NCBI GenBank assembly: GCA_014380155.1
Contig: JACMKJ010000298.1
Span: 1-18,786, forward strand
Direction: 5' to 3'
DNA: 18,786 nucleotides
DNA from: Rhizobacter sp.
GTDB lineage: Bacteria > Pseudomonadota > Gammaproteobacteria > Burkholderiales > Burkholderiaceae_C
Shown: positions 7,132 through 15,014 of the stretch, one piece after another
How positions within the stretch are numbered: position 1 is the stretch's first letter
Layout of the letters: each line of letters starts with the position of its first letter
Notes under the pieces: model-generated
Told to the model about the DNA's origin: nothing
Databases searched by the model: none
Seen by the model: only the letters and a program-made list of their open reading frames with translations
Translations under genes and position numbers: made by a program

Positions 7132-7995
7132 ATGAAGCTGATGCGACATGGCGCCAAGGGCGCTGAAAAACCCGCGCTGGTCGATGCAAACGGCCAGGTG
7201 CGAGACCTGTCGGGCGTGTTGCCCGACCTCACCGCCGGCACGCTGAGCCCGGCGGCGCTGCAGCGTCTGCGCGAGATCGACCCCATCACGTTGCCACTCG
7301 TGGCGCAGCCTGGCCGCCTCGCGCCGCCGTGGCAAGGCATGGGCAAGTTTGTCTGCGTGGGCCTCAACTACGCCGATCACGCCGCCGAGTCGGGGCTGCC
7401 GGTGCCGGCGGAGCCGGTGCTGTTCATGAAAAGCACCGGTGCGTTGATGGGCTGCAACGACGCGGTCGTGCTGCCGCAGGGCTCGCAAAAGAGCGATTGG
7501 GAAGTGGAGCTCGGCGTGGTGATCGGCAGCCAGGCCCGCTATGTGAGCGAGGCAGACGCGCTCAAACATGTGGCCGGCTACTGCGTGGTCAACGATCTCT
7601 CGGAGCGCGAATACCAGCTCGAGCGCGGTGGCACCTGGGACAAGGGCAAGGGCTGCGACACATTCGGCCCGGTCGGCCCCTGGCTGGTCACGGCCGACGA
7701 GGTACCCGACCCACAGGCACTGGCGATGTGGCTCGAACTCAACGGCAAGCGCTTCCAGAACGGCAGCACCTCGACCATGGTCTTCGGCGTGGCCACGCTT
7801 GTGAGCTACATCAGCCGCTTCATGACCCTGTACCCGGGCGACCTGATCAGCACCGGCACGCCGCCGGGCGTGGGCATGGGCCAGAAGCCGCCGATCTTCC
7901 TGAAGCCGGGCGATGAAATGCGCCTGGGCATCCAGGGCCTCGGCGAGCAGCGCCAGCGCGTGCACGCCTGGGACCCGGCGCTCATCGACGGTTGA
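7132..7995 (+). CDS. FAH-family hydrolase (probable 2,4-diketo-3-deoxy sugar acid hydrolase)
   Basis: This 287-residue protein has a full fumarylacetoacetate hydrolase domain from about residue 70. Visible marks are GKFVCVGLNYADHAAESG (71-88), the metal-binding pair E124/E126 in DWEVELGVV, D155 in VVNDLSEREYQ, and the late motif GDLISTGTPPGVGMG. In the L-fucose, L-rhamnose and non-phosphorylated pentose routes, FAH-family hydrolases cleave a 2,4-diketo-3-deoxy acid to pyruvate plus lactate or glycolate; the adjacent SDR would make that substrate. The start ATG 7132 has AAGGGG 8-13 bases upstream. An out-of-frame ATG sits 4 bases earlier. It is the second and last gene of the operon; a 165-bp gap follows. 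A small inverted repeat, GATTC-TT-GAATC (7107-7118), lies between it and the SDR. Confidence 0.9.
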   Translation: MKLMRHGAKGAEKPALVDANGQVRDLSGVLPDLTAGTLSPAALQRLREIDPITLPLVAQPGRLAPPWQGMGKFVCVGLNYADHAAESGLPVPAEPVLFMKSTGALMGCNDAVVLPQGSQKSDWEVELGVVIGSQARYVSEADALKHVAGYCVVNDLSEREYQLERGGTWDKGKGCDTFGPVGPWLVTADEVPDPQALAMWLELNGKRFQNGSTSTMVFGVATLVSYISRFMTLYPGDLISTGTPPGVGMGQKPPIFLKPGDEMRLGIQGLGEQRQRVHAWDPALIDG

Positions 7996-8060
7996 GCGTG
8001 CACCGGCTCGGTCGAGGCTGGCGGTAAAAGTTTGTGTCTTCTTCCACTCCACAGGTCATC

Positions 8061-8103
8061 GGGAGGGGGTGCCCGCGTCTGGGGGGGCGCTCTCAAAAGG
8101 GGG
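8061..8103 (+). other. G-rich tract with G-quadruplex potential
   Basis: On the sense strand, runs of G occur at 8061-8063, 8065-8069, 8081-8087 and 8099-8103, in the 165-bp gap before the secreted peptidase gene, 58-100 bases ahead of its ATG. The seven-G run can supply two tracts, giving four G3 tracts with loops of 1, 11 and 1. Folding is possible but not shown. I could not identify a convincing promoter in this gap. Confidence 0.4.
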
Positions 8104-8160
8104 TTCTGGTCATGTACCCTTGCGCCCGCTGTACCGAGAGCCGTTCCCTGTGGAGACCTT

Positions 8161-10980
8161 ATGCCGTTGTTCCGGATCCTTGCCCTTTTGATGTGTGGTT
8201 GGTGCGCGAGCAGCGCGTTCGCTCAAAGCATAGAACCCGCCAAAGACTGGCAAAGCGCCGACAGTGCGCACTTTCGCGTCAACTACCGCTCGGCGTGGCG
8301 CGCGCAGGCCGAGCGTGTGGTGCAGGCGGCCGAACGTGCTTACCCCAAGGTGACCCAGTCGCTCGGTTGGGAGCCGCGCGGCCGCACCGAGATCTTGCTG
8401 ATCGACCAATACGACCTGGCCAACGGCTACTCGACACCGCTGCCCTACAACATCATCGGCGTGTTCCTCGCGCCGCCCGATGAAGGCGAGCTGCTCGACA
8501 ACAGCGACTGGCTCGACCTGCTGCTCACGCACGAGTTCACCCACACAGTGCATCTCGACAAGGTGCGTGGCGTGCCTGGCGTGATGCAGCGCATCTTCGG
8601 CCGCCAGCCGCTTTTCTTCCCGAACATCTTCGAGCCGGGTTGGATGATCGAGGGCCTGGCGGTCTACGCCGAGAGCGACCCTGCCACCGGGCGGGGCCGC
8701 CTCCAGGGCCCGGTGTTCGAAGCCTGGTTGCGTGCCGAAGCCAAGCGCGGCTTTCTCTCGCTGCGCGAGATCAATGCCGATGGTCGCGCCTTGCCGGTTT
8801 CGAAGTCGTACTTGTATGGCGCTTACTTCTACGAGTTTCTGGCTCGCAAATACGGGCCAGACGCGATCTACAAAGGCGTCGAGCACTACAGCGGCAACCC
8901 GCCACTGTGGCCACGCCTGCACACCAACCCGCGTGGCGCCACAGGCAAGACCATGGACGTGCTGTGGGACGAATTCCTCGCCGACCTGCGCGAGCAAGTG
9001 CAGGTTCGCTCGAAGGCGTTGACCAGCGTGCCCGAATCGGTGGGTGAGCGACTGGTCGGCCCGTTGTTTGGCGTGGGGTCGGTCGCGACCTTGCCCGACG
9101 GCTCCACGCTCGCCGTGCTCGACAACGGCGTGAACCACACCAAGCTGGTGAAGTTCGCCCCCAATGGTCAACAAACGACGCTGGGCGACATCAACCGGGC
9201 TGCCGAGCTCAGCGTGGCACCCGATGGGCAGGTGCTGGTCGCCCAGCCCGACATCTGCAACTGGCGCTACCTGGCGTTTGATGTCTACCGCTTGCAAGCC
9301 GATGGCTCGCTGCGGCAGCTGACCCATTGCGCGCGCCTGCGCCAGGTGGTGCCGGCGGGCGAGAGCATCGTCGGCCTGCAACAAGGCCAGGGCCAGACCC
9401 GACTGGTGGTGTTCGATGCCGCCGGCCAGCAGCTGCGTGTGTTGTGGGAGCCGCCGGCCGAAGTGAGCCTGATCGACCTGGCCGCATCGCCCGACGGCAA
9501 GCAGGTGACGGTGGTCAGCAAGCGTGCCGGTGATTGGCGTGTGGAAGCCTTCGACCTGGCCGAGCCGGCCGCCGCGCCACGCCTGCTGTTCACCCACAAC
9601 GCACCCTTGCACGGCCTGGTTCATGGCAAGGCCGGCCTGGAGTTTCTGGCGGTACGCGACGGGGTGTTCAATGTGTGGCGCCTGGAGGGCAGCGAGTGGG
9701 TCAAGCTGAGTCACACCCACACGCGTGTGGTGTCACACGGCGGCACCCAGCCTGATGGGTCGCTCACGCTGGGTGTGGTGGCGCCGGGCGGCTATGAGCT
9801 TCGCCGCATGGCGGCCACACCGGCCTTGCAGCGTGCGCCGGTGGTGGCTGCGGCCGCCAGCAGTGCCTCGGCGCCCGCAACGGCCTCGGTCGCGGTGCTG
9901 AGCGAACCCTCAACGTATCAGTCGTGGCGCTCGATGGTCCCACGCACCTGGTTCCCGATGGTGACGGGAGAGTCGAGCTTGTTTGCGGTGGGTGCGAGCA
10001 CCTTTGGTTCCGATGCGCTCGGCTGGCACAAGTACGCCGCCTCGCTGCAATACGAAACAACGCAGAACGAGCTGCTGGGCAGCTTGCAATACCTCTTCCA
10101 GGATCAGCACCTGATCACCTTGCAGCGCGAAGTGACGGCCCGTGCCTGGGAAGATGGCAACGAAGAGAAAGACGTCACCGCCTACGACCGTGAAACCCGC
10201 GCGCAGTGGCTGAGCGTCTTGCCCTGGCTGCGCCTGGACCGGCGCATCGCTTTTGGGGTGGGAGCAGCGCTCGATCATGTGGAACGTGTCCACCCCGAGC
10301 GGGCCACCACCGTCGGCATTCCCAGAACCGAGCGCTTGCTGGCAGCTTTACTCAGCTACGACACCACCGGCAGCAACTGGTGGTCGGAAGGCAGCAACCG
10401 CGGCCAACATGCCACGCTGCTGTATGAAAGCTATCGCCCGTTTGCGCGCGAAGGCCGCAACGACTACGACGGCAGCGTGCTGCGTTTCGACTGGCGCGGC
10501 TTCGTGCCGGTGGGCCGCAGCGTGCTGGCCCTGCGCCACACCGAGGCACATGCCAGTGGCTTCACCGAGCGCTTTCAGCTGGGCGGTGCGATCGACCCCC
10601 AGCTGCAGCTCGGCATGGCGCTCAACAACCGCGACATCACCTTGCGCGGCTACAGCCGCAGCAATGCGGTGGGGCTGAGGGGCGCCAATGCCCGCGTCAG
10701 CACCGTCGAGTGGCGTATGCCGATCGCCGACGTCGACCAGCACTTCATGACCCCGGCCGTCGGCGTGAACCGCGTGTCAGCCGCCGCTTTCTTCGACATC
10801 GGCGGTGCGTGGGACCAAGGCCACCGGCCACTGCACTACCAGCGCGGCGTGGGCGTGGAGTTGCTGAGCGAGATCAAGCTGCTCTACGCCATGGGCCTGC
10901 AGCTGCGGGTGGGCGTGGCTCGTGGGCTCGACGCACCGAAGGACACCCGCGCCTACCTGGCGCTTGGCCGGGGCTTCTAA
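8161..10980 (+). CDS. Secreted metallopeptidase-like / beta-propeller / outer-membrane barrel fusion protein
   Basis: This 939-residue protein has four parts. Residues 1-22 form a signal peptide (MPLFRILALLMCGWCASSAFA, then Q). About 27-296 is a peptidase MA-like domain with the zinc motif H124-E-F-T-H128 in LLLTHEFTHTVHLDK and a third ligand E164 in GWMIEGLAVYAES, the gluzincin arrangement. About 297-555 has repeated blade-like segments (ATLPDGSTLAVLD, LSVAPDGQVLVAQ, LAASPDGKQVTVV) of a TolB/WD40-type propeller. After an Ala/Ser-rich linker (561-580) comes a region with amphipathic strands starting YQSWRSMVPRTWFPM and ending LALGRGF, whose final Phe is the usual outer-membrane protein signal. 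The protein is thus expected in the outer membrane with the peptidase in the periplasm or at the surface. I chose ATG 8161 for the signal peptide and GGAGA (8152-8156). Substrate and function are unknown, and the gene stands alone. Confidence 0.85.
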   Translation: MPLFRILALLMCGWCASSAFAQSIEPAKDWQSADSAHFRVNYRSAWRAQAERVVQAAERAYPKVTQSLGWEPRGRTEILLIDQYDLANGYSTPLPYNIIGVFLAPPDEGELLDNSDWLDLLLTHEFTHTVHLDKVRGVPGVMQRIFGRQPLFFPNIFEPGWMIEGLAVYAESDPATGRGRLQGPVFEAWLRAEAKRGFLSLREINADGRALPVSKSYLYGAYFYEFLARKYGPDAIYKGVEHYSGNPPLWPRLHTNPRGATGKTMDVLWDEFLADLREQVQVRSKALTSVPESVGERLVGPLFGVGSVATLPDGSTLAVLDNGVNHTKLVKFAPNGQQTTLGDINRAAELSVAPDGQVLVAQPDICNWRYLAFDVYRLQADGSLRQLTHCARLRQVVPAGESIVGLQQGQGQTRLVVFDAAGQQLRVLWEPPAEVSLIDLAASPDGKQVTVVSKRAGDWRVEAFDLAEPAAAPRLLFTHNAPLHGLVHGKAGLEFLAVRDGVFNVWRLEGSEWVKLSHTHTRVVSHGGTQPDGSLTLGVVAPGGYELRRMAATPALQRAPVVAAAASSASAPATASVAVLSEPSTYQSWRSMVPRTWFPMVTGESSLFAVGASTFGSDALGWHKYAASLQYETTQNELLGSLQYLFQDQHLITLQREVTARAWEDGNEEKDVTAYDRETRAQWLSVLPWLRLDRRIAFGVGAALDHVERVHPERATTVGIPRTERLLAALLSYDTTGSNWWSEGSNRGQHATLLYESYRPFAREGRNDYDGSVLRFDWRGFVPVGRSVLALRHTEAHASGFTERFQLGGAIDPQLQLGMALNNRDITLRGYSRSNAVGLRGANARVSTVEWRMPIADVDQHFMTPAVGVNRVSAAAFFDIGGAWDQGHRPLHYQRGVGVELLSEIKLLYAMGLQLRVGVARGLDAPKDTRAYLALGRGF

Positions 10981-10989
10981 GCCCCTGGC

Positions 10990-11283
10990 TCAATGCAGCT
11001 TGTCGCGCGGCGGTGTTTTGTCGAACGACTTGGGTTTGTAGACGTTGCCTTCCCAAGTGCCGCCCTCGCGGGCGCGCTGGATGACTTCTTCGGCCACCTG
11101 GGCGGGGCTCTTGGGCGAGCTTTGGCGGCGGTGGAAGAGTGATCGGGACCCACCCCGGATGCCTTGCCAGGCGCGGAGGGCCACGGCATCGACCTTCATG
11201 CGCAGGCGCACGCCCAGCAGCAGTCGCACCATCATCACGACGCAGATGGCCAGCACGGCGATGGCAAAGATTTTCTCGGGCAT
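10990..11283 (-). CDS. Small membrane-anchored protein of unknown function
   Basis: This is a 97-residue protein. Residues 1-25 (MPEKIFAIAVLAICVVMMVRLL) form one strong hydrophobic helix with little charge before it, followed by a basic stretch (GVRLRMK) that should stay in the cytoplasm. The middle is rich in Arg/Ser. The C-terminal part AQVAEEVIQRAREGGTWEGNVYKPKSF looks conserved and soluble. I do not recognise a named family. It is convergent with the peptidase-barrel gene (9 bp between stops) and lies 51 bp downstream of the aldose epimerase stop on the same strand, so it could be read through from that operon. A real gene is favoured by its sensible composition, compared with the Arg/Ala-rich antisense frames nearby. 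Confidence 0.72.
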   Translation of the reverse strand: MPEKIFAIAVLAICVVMMVRLLLGVRLRMKVDAVALRAWQGIRGGSRSLFHRRQSSPKSPAQVAEEVIQRAREGGTWEGNVYKPKSFDKTPPRDKLH

Positions 11284-11334
11284 GGTGAGCCGGATATTAG
11301 TCCCGGCGTGTAACCCCTGGCCGCGCGAGGTGGC

Positions 11335-12243
11335 TCAGCGCGCCAACTCCTGCACGCGCCATTGCACCCGCAGTTCCAGCGCCTCACCTTGCGCCAGCAC
11401 ACGCAGGCCCGGCCGGCCCGGCAGGTGGAAGGCATCGATGGGGTGGCTGACAGGCTCGAAGCAGAAGGCCGTGCCCTGCGGTGGGCGGTACAGCAGGCAG
11501 TAGCCGTCGACGAGGCCGCTGGCCTGCACGGCCGGCACTCGCATGGCAAGGCGCAGCGACGCTTCGGGCCAATCGATCAGCGCCTCGCCCGACCAGCCGG
11601 TGAACGCGTTGTCGATGAATGAACCGGTCACGGCAGCGCCGGTGTTCAGGTCCCAGCTCGGTGGGAAACGATCGGTGTGTTGTGTGGGCAGCGGGTCATC
11701 ACCACAGAGCCACACCCCACGCACCGGAGCCGTGAGCCGCATGCCGGCGCTGCGCTGGAACCAGGGGTGCAGGCCCAGCCCATAGGGCAGGGGCTCCTCG
11801 CCCAGGTGGATGACGCGCACGCTCTGGTCGAGCCCGCCGTCTACGAGGGTGAAGGTCTGTTTGGCGCGGTAGTCGTAGGGGTTGCCGTCGAAGCGGTGCG
11901 ATTCGAGGTGCATGACGAAGGTGTCGGCCGCAGTCTGCTCGAGGCGCCAGCGCTGCAGCCAGCCATCGCCATGGATGGGGTAGGGCTCGCCAGCGCGGTT
12001 GGGCGCCATCGCGTGAAAGTGGCCGGCCTGCTCGAAGCCACCGCCGCTGATGCGGTTCGACCACGGCAGCATGGCGAAGTTGGCCAGCGAGTAGCGGTCT
12101 TCGTTGACACCGTCCCAGGGCCGCCACAGGTTGAGCAGGCCGTGAGGCCGCGCCATCTGCCAGGCAGCCACACCACCCCCGAGGGTGGGCACCAGGCCCA
12201 GGCGCTGCTCGGCATGTTCCAGCCAGACGATGGGGTGCGCCAT
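11335..12243 (-). CDS. Aldose 1-epimerase family protein
   Basis: This 302-residue protein of the galactose mutarotase fold interconverts alpha and beta anomers of an aldose. Residues matching the active site are R64 (PWSNRISGG), H91 (PIHGDGW), H159 (YGLGLHPWF) and E263 (FCFEPVSHP), in the usual order. The start is ATG 12243-12241, 2 bases after the lactonase stop, giving the operon order dehydratase > lactonase > epimerase. A longer in-frame reading (to 12567) overlaps the lactonase and is rejected. In this setting it would supply the anomer used by the sugar 1-dehydrogenase. It has no signal peptide, so it is cytoplasmic. The sugar is not determined. Confidence 0.93.
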   Translation of the reverse strand: MAHPIVWLEHAEQRLGLVPTLGGGVAAWQMARPHGLLNLWRPWDGVNEDRYSLANFAMLPWSNRISGGGFEQAGHFHAMAPNRAGEPYPIHGDGWLQRWRLEQTAADTFVMHLESHRFDGNPYDYRAKQTFTLVDGGLDQSVRVIHLGEEPLPYGLGLHPWFQRSAGMRLTAPVRGVWLCGDDPLPTQHTDRFPPSWDLNTGAAVTGSFIDNAFTGWSGEALIDWPEASLRLAMRVPAVQASGLVDGYCLLYRPPQGTAFCFEPVSHPIDAFHLPGRPGLRVLAQGEALELRVQWRVQELAR

Positions 12244-12245
12244 GT

Positions 12246-13151
12246 TCAGCCTGCGTAGAGGTTGGCCGGCCGGCCGGGGCCGTCGATGTCGATCGCGAAC
12301 AGCGCACCGGCCAGGGGCTGGTTCGCGAGCTGCTCGGCCGACAGCTCGAAGCGCGCGCTGGTGATGAAGAGCGTGCGCATCTGCGGGCCACCGAAGGCGA
12401 CGTTGCTGATGTGGCTGGTCGGCAGATCGATGCGTGCCAGCTCTTCGGCGGTGACCGGGTCGTGGCAGGTCACGCGGGCGGCGCCCCAGTGGGCCACCCA
12501 CAGGCGTCCGGCCGCGTCGGTGGTCATGCCATCGGGGTAGCCCTCGTCGGGCTGAAAGCGAAGCCACAGCCGCTGGTGGCTCAGCTCGCCCGAGACCGGG
12601 TCGAAGTCGAAGGCGTGAATGCGTCGTTCGGCCGTTTCGTTGAAGAACATCGTGCGGCCATCGAGCGACCAGGTGGGGCCGTTGGTCACCGCATAACGCG
12701 CATCGAAGGCGAGCGTGCAGCGCTGCTCGGCGTCAAACCGATACAGCGCGCCGGTCGGACGCGAGCAGCCGAAGTCCATGGTGCCGCCCCAGAAGCGGCC
12801 CTGCGCATCGCACTTGCCGTCGTTGAAGCGGTTGCCGGGCTGATGGGGCTCGGGGTTGTGCAGGCGTTGCAGCGTGCCGGTGTCGGTGTTGAAGAGCGCA
12901 AAGCCGCTGCGCAGCGTGACCAGCAGGCCGGGCTCGCTTGCGCGCTCGGCCACGGCCGAGATCTCTTCATCGAAGGGCCAGCTGTGGCGGGCCTGCGTGG
13001 CCAGCTCATACCGATGCAGTTGGCGGCCCAGGATGTCGACCCAGTAGAGCGCCTGCCGGCGCACCGACCACAGCGTGCCTTCACCCAGCGTGGCCGCGGC
13101 CGGCCACAGGCAGCGCAGCTCGCTGGTGGGGTGAGGCGCAGTTAGTTTCAA
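12246..13151 (-). CDS. SMP-30/gluconolactonase-family sugar lactonase
   Basis: This 301-residue six-bladed propeller lactonase opens the aldonolactone made by a sugar 1-dehydrogenase. The metal ligands of the family are present: E24 (LGEGTLW), N157 (AVTNGPTWS) and D207 (GYPDGMT). NDGKCD (110-115) and GRFWGGTM follow the usual pattern. The start is TTG at 13151-13149, whose last two bases plus the next base form the TGA of the dehydratase stop, so translation is coupled; no ATG or GTG fits. L-arabinolactonase is the likeliest role given the arabinonate-type dehydratase beside it, but members of this family hydrolyse several lactones. Confidence 0.92.
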   Translation of the reverse strand: MKLTAPHPTSELRCLWPAAATLGEGTLWSVRRQALYWVDILGRQLHRYELATQARHSWPFDEEISAVAERASEPGLLVTLRSGFALFNTDTGTLQRLHNPEPHQPGNRFNDGKCDAQGRFWGGTMDFGCSRPTGALYRFDAEQRCTLAFDARYAVTNGPTWSLDGRTMFFNETAERRIHAFDFDPVSGELSHQRLWLRFQPDEGYPDGMTTDAAGRLWVAHWGAARVTCHDPVTAEELARIDLPTSHISNVAFGGPQMRTLFITSARFELSAEQLANQPLAGALFAIDIDGPGRPANLYAG

Positions 13152-14884
13152 TGCGATTCCCGGGGCACTTCAGCGCCGCTGCTGCCGACCAGGAAGTCGA
13201 GGTCGGCCCCCAGGTGGGCCTGCTGCACATGCTCCACATAGAGCTTGTACCAGCCGCGCTTGGGCACGGGCTGGGCTTTCCATTGCGCACGGCGCTTCGC
13301 CAGGTCTTCTTCGGACACTTCGAGGTGCAGGCGCCGGCCGGCCACGTCGAGCTCGATCATGTCGCCGTTTTGCACCAGGGCCAGCGTGCCACCGGCCGCC
13401 GCTTCGGGCGAGGTGTGCAACACCACGGTGCCGTAGGCGGTGCCGCTCATGCGGCCGTCGGAGATGCGAACCATGTCGGTGATGCCTTTTTGCAGCACCT
13501 TCGGCGGCAGCGGCATGTTGCCCACCTCGGCCATGCCGGGGTAGCCGCGCGGGCCGCAGTTCTTGAGCACCATCACGCAGTGTTCGTCGACGTCGAGATC
13601 GGGGTTGTCGATGCGGGCGTGAAAGTCTTCGATGTTCTCGAACACCACGGCGCGGCCACGGTGCTGCAGCAAATGCGCCGATGCTGCCGAGGGTTTGATC
13701 ACCGCCCCATCAGGTGCCAGGTTGCCACGAAGCACGGCGATGCCGGCGTCGGGCATGAAAGGCGCCTCGGGCGTCTTGATGACATCGCGGTTGTAGCAAG
13801 GAGCGTCGGCGATGTTCTGCGCGATCGTCTTGCCGTTCACTGTGGGCGCGTCGCCGTGCAGCAGCGGGGCGATCTCGCGCAGCACAGCCGGCAGGCCGCC
13901 CGCGTAGTAGAAATCTTCCATCAGGTACTTGCCCGAAGGCTGCAGGTTGAGGATGCAAGGCACCTCGGCGCCCAGTCGGTCGAAGTCGTCGAGCGTGAGC
14001 GGCACGCCGATGCGCCCTGCAATCGCCAGCAGGTGCACCACCGCGTTGGTCGAGCCGCCGATGGCCGCGTTGGTGCGGATGGCGTTCTCGAAAGCGTTGC
14101 GGGTGAGGATCTGCGACATGCGCAGGTCTTCTTTGACCATCTCGACGATGCGCCGGCCGGTCAGCTGCGCCAGGCGCTTGCGGCGTGTGTCGGCGGCGGG
14201 GATGGCGGCGTTCTCGGGCAGCGACATGCCCAGTGCCTCGACCATGCTGGCCATGGTGGAGGCCGTGCCCATGGTCATGCAGGTGCCGGTGGAGCGGTGC
14301 ATGCACGACTCGGCGGCGGTGAACTCGTCCATCGTCATCTCGCCGGCGCGCACCATCTCGCTCATCTGCCACACGCCAGTGCCCGAGCCGATGTCTTGCC
14401 CACGGAACTTGCCGTTGAGCATGGGCCCGCCCGACAGGCCGATGGTCGGCAGGTCGCAACTGGCCGCGCCCATCATCAGCGAGGGCGTGGTCTTGTCGCA
14501 GCCCATCAGCAGCACCACGCCGTCGATCGGGTTGCCGCGGATCGACTCTTCCACGTCCATGCTCGCGAGGTTGCGAAACAGCATGGCGGTGGGGCGCAGC
14601 TGCGTTTCGCCAAGCGACATCACCGGGAATTCAAGCGGAAACCCGCCCGATTCGTACACGCCGCGCTTGACGAATTCGGCCAGCTCGCGAAAGTGCCCGT
14701 TGCACGGCGTGAGCTCGCTCCAGGTGTTGCAGATGCCGATGACCGGGCGGCCATCGAGCTCGTCGTGCGGGTAACCCTGGTTCTTCATCCAGCTGCGGTG
14801 CATGAAGCCATCGCGGTCGGTCTTGCCGAACCAGGCCTGGCTGCGCCGCGACTTGGGGTCGTCGGGCTTCTTCTTCGAATCCAT
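13148..14884 (-). CDS. IlvD/Edd-family sugar-acid dehydratase (L-arabinonate dehydratase type)
   Basis: This 578-residue Fe-S dehydratase removes water from an aldonate to give the 2-keto-3-deoxy acid. From memory it is closely similar along its whole length to Rhizobium L-arabinonate dehydratase. The three cluster cysteines are C61 (TPCNGH), C129 (GCDKTTPS) and C202 (GTCMTMG), K131 is the metal-site lysine, and S480 (RMSGTAYG) is the catalytic serine. RSQAWFG..DRDGFMHRSWMKNQGYPH at the N-terminus separates it from IlvD and Edd. The ATG at 14884 has GGAGG 11-15 bases upstream. It is first in the operon with the lactonase and epimerase. The enzyme family accepts L-arabinonate, D-fuconate and D-galactonate, and some members D-xylonate, so the sugar is not certain. 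Confidence 0.94.
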   Translation of the reverse strand: MDSKKKPDDPKSRRSQAWFGKTDRDGFMHRSWMKNQGYPHDELDGRPVIGICNTWSELTPCNGHFRELAEFVKRGVYESGGFPLEFPVMSLGETQLRPTAMLFRNLASMDVEESIRGNPIDGVVLLMGCDKTTPSLMMGAASCDLPTIGLSGGPMLNGKFRGQDIGSGTGVWQMSEMVRAGEMTMDEFTAAESCMHRSTGTCMTMGTASTMASMVEALGMSLPENAAIPAADTRRKRLAQLTGRRIVEMVKEDLRMSQILTRNAFENAIRTNAAIGGSTNAVVHLLAIAGRIGVPLTLDDFDRLGAEVPCILNLQPSGKYLMEDFYYAGGLPAVLREIAPLLHGDAPTVNGKTIAQNIADAPCYNRDVIKTPEAPFMPDAGIAVLRGNLAPDGAVIKPSAASAHLLQHRGRAVVFENIEDFHARIDNPDLDVDEHCVMVLKNCGPRGYPGMAEVGNMPLPPKVLQKGITDMVRISDGRMSGTAYGTVVLHTSPEAAAGGTLALVQNGDMIELDVAGRRLHLEVSEEDLAKRRAQWKAQPVPKRGWYKLYVEHVQQAHLGADLDFLVGSSGAEVPRESH

Positions 14885-15014
14885 TGTCTTGTCGTCCTCC
14901 GGGTCAACAGCGAAGAGCTCTTGACGCGGCGCATCCTAACAAGGCACATTGATAGTAGAAAAATAACAAATCAGCTTGATGACATACATAAATTGCAATA
15001 TCTAAGGAGCACCC
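14885..15014. promoter_or_regulatory. Divergent promoter region of the sugar pathway
   Basis: This is the 130 bp between the dehydratase operon (-) and the XylB-like gene (+). The right half (about 14941-15003) is strikingly AT-rich for this genome. It contains TTGATGACA (14976-14984) and AATATCTA (14997-15004), both of which recur in the same order and orientation in the LysR/GguC intergenic region. It also holds ATTGCAAT (palindrome, 14992-14999). Near the dehydratase side are the perfect palindrome AAGAGCTCTT (14913-14922) and an outer inverted repeat GTCAA...TTGAC (14903-14925). AAGGAG (15004-15009) is the forward ribosome binding site. I could not assign -35/-10 boxes with confidence. 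Confidence 0.5.

Noticed and set aside
6340..8052. Open frame of 570 codons on the minus strand opposite the SDR and FAH genes
   Set aside because: It lacks any motif and is His/Arg/Ala-rich; the forward frames have complete catalytic residues and ribosome binding sites.
8032..8160. In-frame N-terminal extension of the peptidase-barrel protein
   Set aside because: It would bury the signal peptide 43 residues inside the protein, and GGAGA at 8152-8156 fits ATG 8161.
8110..9720. Open frame of 536 codons on the minus strand opposite the peptidase-barrel gene
   Set aside because: No motif and shadow-like composition; the forward frame has a signal peptide, a zinc motif and a ribosome binding site.
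12244..12567. In-frame N-terminal extension of the aldose epimerase
   Set aside because: It overlaps the lactonase coding region and has no epimerase-like sequence; homology begins at ATG 12243.
14976..15004. Possible promoter TTGATG - 17 bp - TATCTA for the XylB-like gene
   Set aside because: The -10 would touch the AAGGAG ribosome binding site, leaving it outside the transcript, so the geometry does not work. The motifs are better read as possible regulator contacts.
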